Shown: piece after piece, positions 41,888 through 49,815 of the stretch | Position numbering within the stretch: position 1 is the stretch's first letter | Layout: the number at the start of each line of letters is the position of its first letter | Assembly: GCF_036099295.1 (NCBI RefSeq) | Contig: NZ_CP107976.1 | Location: forward strand, 6,510,001 to 6,574,000 | DNA: 64,000 nt | DNA from: Streptomyces sp. NBC_00358 | GTDB taxonomy: Bacteria; Actinomycetota; Actinomycetes; Streptomycetales; Streptomycetaceae | Reading direction: 5' to 3' | Position numbers and translations under genes: made by a program | Notes under the pieces: generated by a model | What the model saw: only the letters and a program-made list of their open reading frames with translations | The model's database searches: none | Told to the model about the DNA's origin: nothing

Positions 41888-43405
41888 ATGCCCGAGCGTG
41901 GCCGCATCACGCGGGACCAGGAAGGCCCGCGAGGGCACATACCGAACGCGGAAGCCGGCGACACCACGGCCGTGGTCGCCCGGACCGCGCGACCGGCCAC
42001 CGAACCGGCATCCGCCACCACCCCGCGGCCGCGGGTCGCCGCCGCCGCACGGCCGGACGGTGCCGCGAGCCGACCGCAGCCCGGTGCCGCGACGGAGCCC
42101 GGTGCCGCGAGCCGACCGCAGCCCGGTGCCGTGACGGAGCCCGGTGCCGTGACACGGCCGGCGGCCGGCCCCGGTGCCCCGGGCCGCACCGGACTCCTCG
42201 TCACCCTCGTCCTCGGCGGGCTCACCGCCACACCCCCGCTCGCGATGGACATGTACCTCCCCTCGCTGCCGGAGGTCACCGGATCGCTGCACGCCCCCGC
42301 CGCCACCGTGCAGCTCACGCTCACCGCGTGCCTCGCGGGCATGGCCCTCGGACAGCTCGTCGTCGGGCCGATGAGCGACCGGTGGGGCCGCAGACGCCCG
42401 CTGCTCGCCGGTCTCGCCGTCTACGTCGTCGCCACCGTGCTGTGCGCCCTCGCGCCCGGCATCGGCCTGCTCGTCGCCTTCCGCCTGGTCCAGGGTCTCG
42501 CGGGAGCGGCCGGGATCGTGATCGCCCGAGCCGTCGTCCGCGACCTCTACGACGGCGTGGCGATGGCCCGCTTCTTCTCCACCCTCATGCTCATCTCCGG
42601 CGTCGCCCCCGTCGTCGCGCCGCTCATCGGCGGACAGATCCTGCGCGTCACCGACTGGCGGGGCGTGTTCGTGGTCCTCACCGCGGTGGGCATCGCGTTG
42701 ACCGCGGTCGTCTGGGCGAAGCTGCCCGAGACCCTCCGGCCGGCGGACCGGCACGGCGGCGGCGTCGGCGAGGCGCTGCGGGCCATGCGCGGACTGCTCG
42801 CCGACCGCGCCTTCGCCGGGTACATGCTCGCGGGCGGCTTCACCTTCGCGGCCCTGTTCGCCTACATCTCCGCGTCCCCCTTCGTGATCCAGGACCTCTA
42901 CGGCGCCTCCCCGCAGACCTTCAGCCTGCTCTTCGGCGTGAACTCCGTCGGCCTGGTCATCGCCGGACAGATCAACGGCAAGCTGCTGGTCGGCCGGGTC
43001 GCCCTCGAAAAGGTCCTCGCCGTCGGCCTTGCCCTCGTCGTCCTCGCCGCGAGCGCGCTGCTGGTCATGTCCACCGGCGTACTCGGCACGGTCGGGCTCG
43101 CGCCGGTGGCCGCCGCGCTGTTCGTGCTGATGTCGGCCATGGGACTCGCCCTGCCCAACACCCAGGCGCTCGCCCTCATGCGGGTGCGGCACGCGGCCGG
43201 TTCCGCCTCCGCGCTGCTCGGCACCTCCTCCTTCCTCATCGGCGCGGTCGCCTCGCCGCTCGTCGGCATCGCCGGGGAGCACACCGCCGTTCCGATGGCC
43301 GTCGTCCAGCTGGTGGCCGCACTGGTGGCCGTCGGCTGCTTCGTGGGACTGTGCCGTCCCCGGCGGACGGGACGTACTGCGAACGGAAAGGCGGCGGAAA
43401 GCTGA
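41888..43405 (+). CDS. Bcr/CflA-type multidrug MFS transporter with repetitive N-terminal tail
   Basis: A 505-residue 12-helix exporter of the Bcr/CflA family. The core starts near residue 100 (GLLVTLVLGGLTATPPLAMDMYLPSLPEV, containing the family motif DMYLPSLP); GPMSDRWGRRRPLL is MFS motif A. The first 95 residues are Pro/Ala-rich and contain two 42-bp tandem repeats coding ASRPQPGAATEPGA. Such a tail is absent from usual Bcr proteins. ATG 41888 follows GGAGAGGGGG. Its stop overlaps the next gene as CTGA, implying coupling with the beta-lactamase-fold gene. Confidence 0.88.
   Translation: MPERGRITRDQEGPRGHIPNAEAGDTTAVVARTARPATEPASATTPRPRVAAAARPDGAASRPQPGAATEPGAASRPQPGAVTEPGAVTRPAAGPGAPGRTGLLVTLVLGGLTATPPLAMDMYLPSLPEVTGSLHAPAATVQLTLTACLAGMALGQLVVGPMSDRWGRRRPLLAGLAVYVVATVLCALAPGIGLLVAFRLVQGLAGAAGIVIARAVVRDLYDGVAMARFFSTLMLISGVAPVVAPLIGGQILRVTDWRGVFVVLTAVGIALTAVVWAKLPETLRPADRHGGGVGEALRAMRGLLADRAFAGYMLAGGFTFAALFAYISASPFVIQDLYGASPQTFSLLFGVNSVGLVIAGQINGKLLVGRVALEKVLAVGLALVVLAASALLVMSTGVLGTVGLAPVAAALFVLMSAMGLALPNTQALALMRVRHAAGSASALLGTSSFLIGAVASPLVGIAGEHTAVPMAVVQLVAALVAVGCFVGLCRPRRTGRTANGKAAES
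42059..42142 (+). repeat. two tandem 42-bp units in the MFS N-terminal tail
   Basis: The units 42059-42100 and 42101-42142 start GGTGCCGCGAGCCGACCGCA and differ at one base. Further GGTGCCGTGAC starts follow. Each is itself a 24+18 bp dimer beginning GGTGCCG. The frame is kept. Confidence 0.9.
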
Positions 43406-44532
43406 GCGCACCACGACTGCGGACCGGGACACCGGAGCGGGCCGGACTCGACCCCCGTGAACTGCGGCTGCTCGTCCACGAGGTCCGCGCCCTCACGCGG
43501 GGGGCCGACCCATGGGCGGCGGGCGTCGTGGTGGTCGCCGGGCGCGGTCCGGTCATCGCCGTCGAGGAGGCGGCGGGCTGGGCGGTGCGCTACGCGGCCC
43601 ACGATGCGGAGAAGGGCACCGGGGTCGAACTGCCGCCGGACGCCCGGGTTCCGGCGACCGTGCGCACGCCCTTCGACCTGGCCTCCCTCACCAAGCTGTT
43701 CACGGCGGTCGCCGCCGTGCAGCAGTTGGAGAGGGGCACGCTGGGCATCGAGGCGCGGGTCGGCGCGTATCTGCCGGAGTTCCGCGCGGCCCGCGAGCAC
43801 GGCATCACCGTACGGCAGCTCCTCACCCACACCTCCGGGCTGCGCCCCGAACTCCCGTTGTACGACTGCCCGGACGACACGGCCCGGCTGGCGATGCTGC
43901 GGGCGGAGGCCCCCTCGTCCGAACCGGGCGAGTACCGGTACTCCGACATCAACCTGATCCTGCTGCAGTACGTGCTGGAACGCGTCACCGGCCGGGGGCT
44001 CGACATCCTTGTCAGGGACGGCATCACCCGCCCGCTGGGCATGCACGACACCGCCTTCGGGCCCTGCCCCGGCGCGGCGGCCACGGAGGACCAGCGGCGG
44101 CCGTGGGCCAAGGCGGACCGGGGCATGCTGCGGGGTGTGGTCCACGACGAGAACGCCTGGGCGCTCGGCGGGGTCGCCGGTCACGCCGGGCTCTTCTCCA
44201 CCGCCCGCGATCTGGCCGTGTTCTGCCGCACCCTGCTCGCGGGCGGCTCCTACGGTCCCGCGCGCATCCTCGGCCCCGACTTCGTCGAGCTCCTGCTCAC
44301 CCCGCCCGGCCTCGGATTCGCCCTCGACCAGCCCTGGTTCATGGGCACCCTCGCGGGCCGCGGAGCGGCCGGGCACACCGGGTTCACCGGTACGTCCCTG
44401 GTCCTGGACCCGGCCACGGACACGTTCCTGGTGCTGCTCGCCAACACGGTCCACCCCCGGCGGCGTCCGGCGGACAACGCGCCCCGGGTGGCAGCGGCCA
44501 CCCGGCTGAGGCGGGCGGTGCGCGGCACCTGA
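43402..44532 (+). CDS. serine beta-lactamase-fold hydrolase, CTG start
   Basis: A 376-residue protein of the class C beta-lactamase/esterase family. The nucleophile motif SxxK is in FDLASLTKLFTAVAAVQQ; YSD (EYRYSDINLILL) takes the place of YxN; HTG occurs in GAAGHTGFTGTS. There is no signal peptide, so it is likely cytosolic and an esterase or peptidase rather than an antibiotic hydrolase. The conserved N-terminus begins SAPRLRTGTPERAGLDP, directly after a CTG at 43402 that overlaps the MFS stop as CTGA. No ATG, GTG or TTG lies there; a GTG at 43351 is the only near alternative. I take CTG as the most likely start. Confidence 0.83.
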   Translation: MSAPRLRTGTPERAGLDPRELRLLVHEVRALTRGADPWAAGVVVVAGRGPVIAVEEAAGWAVRYAAHDAEKGTGVELPPDARVPATVRTPFDLASLTKLFTAVAAVQQLERGTLGIEARVGAYLPEFRAAREHGITVRQLLTHTSGLRPELPLYDCPDDTARLAMLRAEAPSSEPGEYRYSDINLILLQYVLERVTGRGLDILVRDGITRPLGMHDTAFGPCPGAAATEDQRRPWAKADRGMLRGVVHDENAWALGGVAGHAGLFSTARDLAVFCRTLLAGGSYGPARILGPDFVELLLTPPGLGFALDQPWFMGTLAGRGAAGHTGFTGTSLVLDPATDTFLVLLANTVHPRRRPADNAPRVAAATRLRRAVRGT

Positions 44533-44544
44533 GAGAATCGGGCC

Positions 44545-45552
44545 GTGAACGCCCCCGTACCCCCCGCCGAGACCCTGCGCGGCGCCCTCGCCGGGCTCCT
44601 CGACGGTCTGCCGCCCAAGACCGCCGCGCAGGCGGTCGAGCGGCTGATCGTGAACTACCGGGGGACCACCCCGACGCACGCCCCGATCCTCCGGGACCGC
44701 TCGGACGTGGCCGCGTACGCCGCGTACCGGATGCCCGCGACGTTCGAGGCGGTGTGCGCGGCGCTGGAGGCGTTCGCGGACGCGGTGCCCGGCTGGGTGC
44801 CGGGCAGCCATGTGGACGTCGGCGGTGGCACCGGCGCGGCCACCTGGGCGGTGAACGCGACCTGGGCGGGCTCCCGTCCGGTGACCGTGCTCGACTGGGC
44901 CGAGCCCGCCCTCGCGCTCGGCCGGGAGATCGCCGCCGCCAACCCGGAGCTGACGGATGCCGCGTGGCAGCGCTCTCGCATCGGAGCGGCGCTCACCATC
45001 GAGAGCACTGATCTCGTCACCGTCTCCTACGTCCTCGGCGAGCTCACCGACGCCGACCGCGCCTCGGTCGTGGACGCCGCCGCGAGCGCCGCCCAGGCCG
45101 TCGTGATCATCGAGCCCGGCACACCCGACGGCTACACCCGCGTCCTCGCCGCCCGGGACCGGCTCGTCGGCGCCGGCTTCCACGTCGCGGCCCCCTGCCC
45201 GCACAGCGCGGCCTGCCCCATCGTCCCCGGCCAGGACTGGTGCCACTTCTCCGCGCGGGTCGCCCGTTCCTCGCTGCACCGCCAGGTCAAGGGCGGTTCG
45301 CTGCCCTACGAGGACGAGAAGTTCAGCTATGTCGCCGCGACCCGCTTCCCGCCCGTCCCGGCGCCCTCCCGCATCGTGCGCAAGCCGCAGATCCGCAAGG
45401 GACAGGTCCTGCTCGACCTGTGCGAGCCGGACGAGGCGCTGCGCCGCGAGACCGTGACCAAGCGCCTGGGACCGCTGTACAAGGCGGCCCGCGACGCGGA
45501 GTGGGGCGACGCCTGGCCGCCGCCCCAGGACGTCCCCGGCTCTCCCGCCTAA
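44545..45552 (+). CDS. Rsm22-like small-subunit rRNA methyltransferase
   Basis: A 335-residue SAM-dependent methyltransferase-fold protein like mitochondrial Rsm22. Motif I is HVDVGGGTGAATWA, motif II DWAEPAL, and a cysteine cluster CPHSAACPIVPGQDWCHFS could bind an Fe-S cluster, as in the family; YEDEKFSYVAATR is the conserved following block. The role in rRNA methylation is inferred from homologues. GTG 44545 lies 6 nt behind a -10-like GAGAAT with no ribosome site, so it may be leaderless although it follows the hydrolase gene by only 12 bp. Its stop overlaps that of the convergent dimethylargininase gene. Confidence 0.87.
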   Translation: MNAPVPPAETLRGALAGLLDGLPPKTAAQAVERLIVNYRGTTPTHAPILRDRSDVAAYAAYRMPATFEAVCAALEAFADAVPGWVPGSHVDVGGGTGAATWAVNATWAGSRPVTVLDWAEPALALGREIAAANPELTDAAWQRSRIGAALTIESTDLVTVSYVLGELTDADRASVVDAAASAAQAVVIIEPGTPDGYTRVLAARDRLVGAGFHVAAPCPHSAACPIVPGQDWCHFSARVARSSLHRQVKGGSLPYEDEKFSYVAATRFPPVPAPSRIVRKPQIRKGQVLLDLCEPDEALRRETVTKRLGPLYKAARDAEWGDAWPPPQDVPGSPA

Positions 45553-46370
45553 CCTCTCAGCTCCTGAGTGCAGCACTTGACGCTTCCGCCGCCCTTGAGG
45601 AGCTCCCCGAGGTCGACACCGACGGGTACGAAGCCGCGCTCCCGGAGCGGGTCGAACAGGCCCGCCGCCTCCTGCGGCAACAGCACGTGCAGACCGTCCG
45701 AGACCGCGTTCAGGCCCAGCGCGGCGGCGTCCTCGGCCGTGGCGGTCAGCGCGTCCGGGAACAGCCGGCGCAGTACCTCGCGGCTGCCGGGGGAGAACGC
45801 CGGCGGGTAGTACATGACGTCGTCCGCGGTGTCGTCGAGGACGGCGAGGGCCGTGTCCAGGTGGTAGTAGCGGGGGTCGACCAGGTCCAGGCCGATCACC
45901 GGACGGCCGAAGAACTCCTGCGCCTCCCCGTGCGAGAGCGGGCTGGCCCGAAAGCCCCGGCCCGCGAGCAGATACGACCCCGTGACGACGAAGTCGCCCT
46001 CTCCCTCGTTGATGTGCGCCGCTTCGTGGATCTGCCCGAAGCCGCGGGCACGGAACCACTCCAGGTGCGCCGCCGCCTCCGGCTCGCGCTGCGGGTAGGC
46101 GAACCGGGCGCCCAGCACCCTGCCGTCCACGACCGTCGCGCCGTTCGCCGCGAAGACCATGTCCGGCAGGCCCGGACGGGGGGTGAGCTCCTCGACCGTG
46201 TGGCCGAGGGAGCGATAGCGGTCCCGGAGGTCCTCCCACTGGGCGAGGGCGAGCGGCACGTCGACCGGTTTGGCGGGGTCCATCCACGGGTTGATCGCGT
46301 ATGTCACGTCGAAGTGCACCGGTGGGCACATGAGGTAACGCCGGGGCGTGGCACGGCGGAGAGGGTGCAA
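45549..46370 (-). CDS. dimethylargininase (DDAH-like amidinohydrolase)
   Basis: A 273-residue guanidino-group hydrolase/amidinotransferase-fold enzyme that would convert methylarginines to citrulline and methylamines. Family marks are PRRYLMCPPVHFDVTYAINPWM, DMVFAANGA (substrate-binding Asp), HINEGEGDF, the catalytic His in YYHLDTAL and the nucleophile Cys in GSVKCCTQE. I chose TTG at 46370 as start: AAGGAG lies 6 nt before it and conserved residues (TPRRYLM) stand upstream of the first ATG. The stop (TAG) shares bases with the TAA of the convergent methyltransferase gene. A 770-bp low-complexity spacer lies upstream. Confidence 0.88.
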   Translation of the reverse strand: MHPLRRATPRRYLMCPPVHFDVTYAINPWMDPAKPVDVPLALAQWEDLRDRYRSLGHTVEELTPRPGLPDMVFAANGATVVDGRVLGARFAYPQREPEAAAHLEWFRARGFGQIHEAAHINEGEGDFVVTGSYLLAGRGFRASPLSHGEAQEFFGRPVIGLDLVDPRYYHLDTALAVLDDTADDVMYYPPAFSPGSREVLRRLFPDALTATAEDAAALGLNAVSDGLHVLLPQEAAGLFDPLRERGFVPVGVDLGELLKGGGSVKCCTQELRG

Positions 46371-46429
46371 GGAAGGCTCCTTACGCAACCGCAGGGGCAG
46401 TTGATGCTCATGGTGCGGTGCGCGGGGCC

Positions 46430-46880
46430 CCGAAAGCGGGATCCGAAGAGGCCGTGTCCGCCAACCCACTCCGCCCGGCCTGGCCCGCCCGGCCTGGCCC
46501 GCCCCGCCCGTCCCGGCACGCCCCACCCCGCCCGTCCCGGCACGCCCTGGCCGTCCCCACCCGTCCCGGCACACCCGGCACGCCCTGTCCGGTCTGGCTC
46601 GTCCGGCCCGCCCGGCCCGGTCCGGCATGCTCGCCCCGCCTCGTCCGGGCTGGCACGTCCGGTCCGTCCGCCCGGTCCGTCCGGTCCAGCTCGACTGGTC
46701 CGGCCCGCTCGGTCTGGCCCGACCTGACCCGATCCGGCCCGACCTGGCCCGCCCGGCCTGGCACACCCGGCACGCCCTGTCCGGTCTGGCACGCTCGACT
46801 CAGCCCGTCCGGTCTGGCCGCTCGGCCTGGCCCGCCCGGTCCGGCCCGCCTGCCTGGTACGCCGGTCCGGCATGCCGGCC
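46430..46880. repeat. 450-bp low-complexity block of CCGGCCCG/CCGGTCCG repeats
   Basis: The spacer 46371-47141 contains a strongly strand-asymmetric, C-rich block of degenerate 5- and 10-bp units (CCCGGCCTGG, CCGTCCCGG, CCGGTCTGG, CACGCCCTGTCCGG, the last repeated at 46582 and 46771). Open frames across it encode collagen-like G-x-R strings in one direction and proline-rich strings in the other, and I do not accept them as genes. The promoter of the primase-like gene probably lies after 46980. Confidence 0.8.
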
Positions 46881-47141
46881 TGGTGTGCCCGTCCGTCGGC
46901 GTCGGCGGACGGCCTCCGTCGTCCCGTGCGACTACGCGGACACGTCCGTCGACTACGCGCTGCGAGGTCCCGCTCCCCGCCGGGGGTGAAGAAATCTCCT
47001 CACATCGCGTAATAACACCTGATCAGGGTCGGGCGAACGCATCGCCCCACCTACCCCGGTTGTCGGCTCCGGCCACCCGGGGCGCAGGATGGTGGGACGA
47101 TGGGGCAAGGACGAGTGCACTACGGCGAGGCGAGGGGATAG

Positions 47142-47876
47142 ATGAGCGCAGAGTTCGGCCGCCGCTCCGGCACGCGGGGCAGGATCTCCCAGTGGCTGCG
47201 CGGACGCCGGCCCAAGGCCCCCGCGGAGACCTCCGCCGGCGGGCGTGAGGCCCTGCTGCTCGCCGCCGCCGCCGCCGGGCTGCCGCTCGCGCAGGCCGCG
47301 TACCCCTCCGGCTACCGCTGTTCGTGTGACCGCGTCGGCTGCCCCACGCCCGCGCGCCACCCCGTCTCCTTCGCCTGGCAGACGCAGTCGACCACCGACC
47401 GCGCGCAGATCGAGCGCTGGGCCAGGCACCAGCCGAAGGCGAACTTCATCACCGCGACCGGCATGGTGCACGACGTCCTCGACGTGCCGCTGGACGCCGG
47501 GCGCGAGGCGCTGGCGCGGATGCTGGCCTCCGACATCGAGGTCGGCCCCGTCGCGGAGACCGGCGACGGCCGCATGCTCTTCTTCACCCTCACCCGCGGT
47601 ACGCCCGAGGACGAGGACGAGTGGTGGCCCTGCGAGCTGGACTGCCACCCGGAGACGATGGACGAGCACCCCGGCTTCCGCTGGCACTGCCGCGGCTCGT
47701 ACGTGCTCGTACCGCCTGCCCAGCTGCCGGGCGGCCTGAGCGTCGACTGGGTGCGCGGCCCCGAGCATCCGCTGCCGGACCCGCTCACGCTCCTGGAGAT
47801 CCTGACCGACGAATGCGCCCGCTACGCCGGGGAGAACGGCGCGGACCAGCTCGCCGCCTGGCCCCACCGGGGCTGA
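47142..47876 (+). CDS. Prim-Pol-like (bifunctional DNA primase/polymerase N-terminal domain) protein
   Basis: A 244-residue protein with the start of an AEP/Prim-Pol fold as found in many Streptomyces genes: HPVSFAWQTQSTTDRAQIERWARHQPKANFITATG, preceded by a Cys motif (RCSCDRVGCPTPARH) typical of these proteins. The catalytic acid pair expected in a working primase (DxD) is represented only by HDVLDVPLDAGREAL, and no helicase domain follows. It may have lost polymerase function and serve another role. ATG 47142 follows GAGGGGA. It stands alone; there is no plasmid or phage context. Confidence 0.75.
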   Translation: MSAEFGRRSGTRGRISQWLRGRRPKAPAETSAGGREALLLAAAAAGLPLAQAAYPSGYRCSCDRVGCPTPARHPVSFAWQTQSTTDRAQIERWARHQPKANFITATGMVHDVLDVPLDAGREALARMLASDIEVGPVAETGDGRMLFFTLTRGTPEDEDEWWPCELDCHPETMDEHPGFRWHCRGSYVLVPPAQLPGGLSVDWVRGPEHPLPDPLTLLEILTDECARYAGENGADQLAAWPHRG

Positions 47877-47952
47877 GCCCCGCCGGCTCGGGCAGGTCGA
47901 GCGCGCGCCCCGGGAACGGGTGGGCGCACCCGGCGCGGGTAGCCACGCCGGG

Positions 47953-48981
47953 TCACTCGCCCTCGGCTCCCGTCAGCCCCTCGATCCGCCCGAGGACGGA
48001 CACCTGAGGCTTGCCCGAACCCTTCAACGGGTCCAGGACGGCCTGGTTGGAGACGAACTCCAGGGTCAGGGACTGCTTGATCTCGCCGGTCGTCAGGGCC
48101 CGAACGTCCGCGCCGGGGGCGGGAATCCCGATGCCCGCGGCGGCGGTCTCCTTCTCGTAGCGGTGCGTGGCGAAGAACACCAGCGCCCCGCCGTCCGAGG
48201 TGCGCAGCCCCACCGGCGCGTAGTCGCCCGAGGTCAGCGGCTGATCGATGTACTGCCGGGCGAGGCCGGGCTTGCTGGCGGAACTCTCGCGCTGGGTCCG
48301 CCACTGCGAGGTGTGGATGCCCGGGGCGAAGGTGTCGCCACCGGCCTTCAGATAGGTCGCGTACGACCGGCCGAGCCTCGCCGGCTCGATCGCGAGCGCC
48401 GGGTCGTCGCCCGTGACCGGCTGCGCCCAGCCGCCCTCGTCCTTCGTGAACTTCGGTACGTCACCGGCCCCGAGGACCGTCAGATACGAGGCCTGCCAGA
48501 GCTCGTCGGCACTGCCCCGGGTGAAGACGAGCAGCCAACGGCTGCCCGGCGCGCCCTTGTTGGCCGCGGTGTTCGCCACGAACCAGCGCGGCCAGCCCGC
48601 CTTCGCGGGGATCGAGAAATCGGCGTCGCTGAACTCCAGCGCCGAATGCGCGGGATTCCCGGACGGGTTGTTCACCCGTCCGGCCTTCAGCTTGGCAGCG
48701 TCGATGGCCGCCAGCGGACCGGCCACCCGGTCCGCGTCCGCGGAACGGTCGTACGTCGCGTCCGCCTTGTTGTAGGCGGCGGTGAAGTCCTTGAGCGCGC
48801 GGGCGGCTTCGGTGCGGGTCGCGGCGGGGACGACCTCCCGCTCGCCGTGCACCACCACGCAGCCGCCCGCCGCGGACGACAGGACGGTCACCGTCACCGT
48901 CGCCAGGGCGAGACGGCCCAGGGCGAAGCGGATGGGACTACGAGGCCTTCGTGGGCTGCGACCCGTGCGAAGTCTGCTCAT
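47953..48981 (-). CDS. predicted lipoprotein/secreted protein, DUF8094-like, linked to efe operon
   Basis: A 342-residue protein of unknown role. It starts with a basic twin-arginine-like region (RSPRRPRSPIRF), a hydrophobic stretch and a Cys at SSAAGGC, a weak lipobox; it is therefore likely attached to the outer membrane face. The mature part has no motif I can name (ALKDFTAAYNKADATYDRSAD, WRTQRESSASKPGLARQYIDQ). The start ATG lies 44 bp inside the 3' end of the iron permease gene, so it is the last gene of the efeO-efeB-efeU operon or coupled to it. A role in iron uptake is suggested by position only. Confidence 0.7.
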   Translation of the reverse strand: MSRLRTGRSPRRPRSPIRFALGRLALATVTVTVLSSAAGGCVVVHGEREVVPAATRTEAARALKDFTAAYNKADATYDRSADADRVAGPLAAIDAAKLKAGRVNNPSGNPAHSALEFSDADFSIPAKAGWPRWFVANTAANKGAPGSRWLLVFTRGSADELWQASYLTVLGAGDVPKFTKDEGGWAQPVTGDDPALAIEPARLGRSYATYLKAGGDTFAPGIHTSQWRTQRESSASKPGLARQYIDQPLTSGDYAPVGLRTSDGGALVFFATHRYEKETAAAGIGIPAPGADVRALTTGEIKQSLTLEFVSNQAVLDPLKGSGKPQVSVLGRIEGLTGAEGE

Positions 48982-49813
48982 CAGGTGCCTTCACCTTCCC
49001 CTTCCCGGAGGCGAACCCTACCGGGGCGAGGAAGATCGTGAGCGTAGGGACCAAGTACAGCGCCCACACCGTGACCTGAAGGACGGTCGGGTCGGGCTGG
49101 AAGTTGAAGACACCCTTGAGCAGGGTGCCGTACCAGCTCGTCGGATCGATCGTGTTGCTGATGTCGAACGCGAGGTTCGTCAGGCCGGGGATGAAGTCGG
49201 CCTCCTGGAGGTCGTGGACGCCGTACGCGAGCACGCCCGCGGCGACGACGACCAGCATGCCGCCGGTCCAGGTGAAGAACTTGGCGAGGTTGATCTTCAG
49301 GGCGCCCCGGTAGAAGAGCCAGCCGAGGAGGACCGCGGTGGCCAGGCCCAGCGCCACACCGATCAGCGGGCGGGGGGTGCCGTCGCTGGCCGCGTGCACC
49401 GACGCCCACACGAACAGGGCCGTCTCCAGTCCTTCCCGGCCGACCGCCAGGAACGCCGTGGCGACCAGCGCGCCCGTTCCCATGGCGAGCGCCGCGTCCA
49501 GTTTGCCGTGCAGTTCGGACTTCAGGTGCCGGGCGGTGCGCCGCATCCAGAAGACCATCCACGTCACCAGACCCACGGCGAGGATCGACAGCGAACCGCC
49601 GAGCCCCTCCTGCGCCTGGAACGTCATCTCCTGGGAGCCGAATTCGAGGAGGCAGCCGAAGGCGAGCGCCACGGCGATGGCGACGCCGATGCCGATCCAG
49701 ATCGGCTTCAGGGCGTCCCTGCGGTCCGTCTTCACCAGGTAGGCGATGAGGATGCAGACGACGAGGCTGGCCTCCAGGCCCTCGCGGAGACCGATCAGAT
49801 AGTTGCTGAACAC
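48938..49813 (-). CDS. efeU: FTR1-family iron permease EfeU
   Basis: A 291-residue, seven-helix membrane permease for ferrous/ferric iron. Two REGLE iron-binding motifs are seen: GLREGLEASLVV near the N-terminus and VGREGLETALFVW in helix 4. Its GTG start (49813) has AAGGAGG 9 nt upstream, inside the 3' end of efeB, and lies 2 bp after the efeB stop. The C-terminal tail is hydrophilic (GKGKVKAPDEQTSHGSQ). With EfeO and EfeB it forms the tripartite Efe iron importer. Confidence 0.93.
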   Translation of the reverse strand: MFSNYLIGLREGLEASLVVCILIAYLVKTDRRDALKPIWIGIGVAIAVALAFGCLLEFGSQEMTFQAQEGLGGSLSILAVGLVTWMVFWMRRTARHLKSELHGKLDAALAMGTGALVATAFLAVGREGLETALFVWASVHAASDGTPRPLIGVALGLATAVLLGWLFYRGALKINLAKFFTWTGGMLVVVAAGVLAYGVHDLQEADFIPGLTNLAFDISNTIDPTSWYGTLLKGVFNFQPDPTVLQVTVWALYLVPTLTIFLAPVGFASGKGKVKAPDEQTSHGSQPTKAS

Positions 49814-49815
49814 GG

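Noticed and set aside
42898..46329. 1,143-residue minus-strand open frame across the MFS, hydrolase and methyltransferase genes
   Set aside because: It is antisense to three well recognised proteins and has no folded-protein character.
46304..46873. collagen-like Gly-x-Arg open frame in the low-complexity spacer
   Set aside because: Composition follows directly from the C-rich repeat; no start signal, no irregular domain, and several frames are open at once.
47142..47876. Prim-Pol-like gene as sign of a plasmid or integrated element
   Set aside because: No integrase, attachment repeat, replication or transfer gene lies nearby, and such genes occur as chromosomal loci in many Streptomyces.
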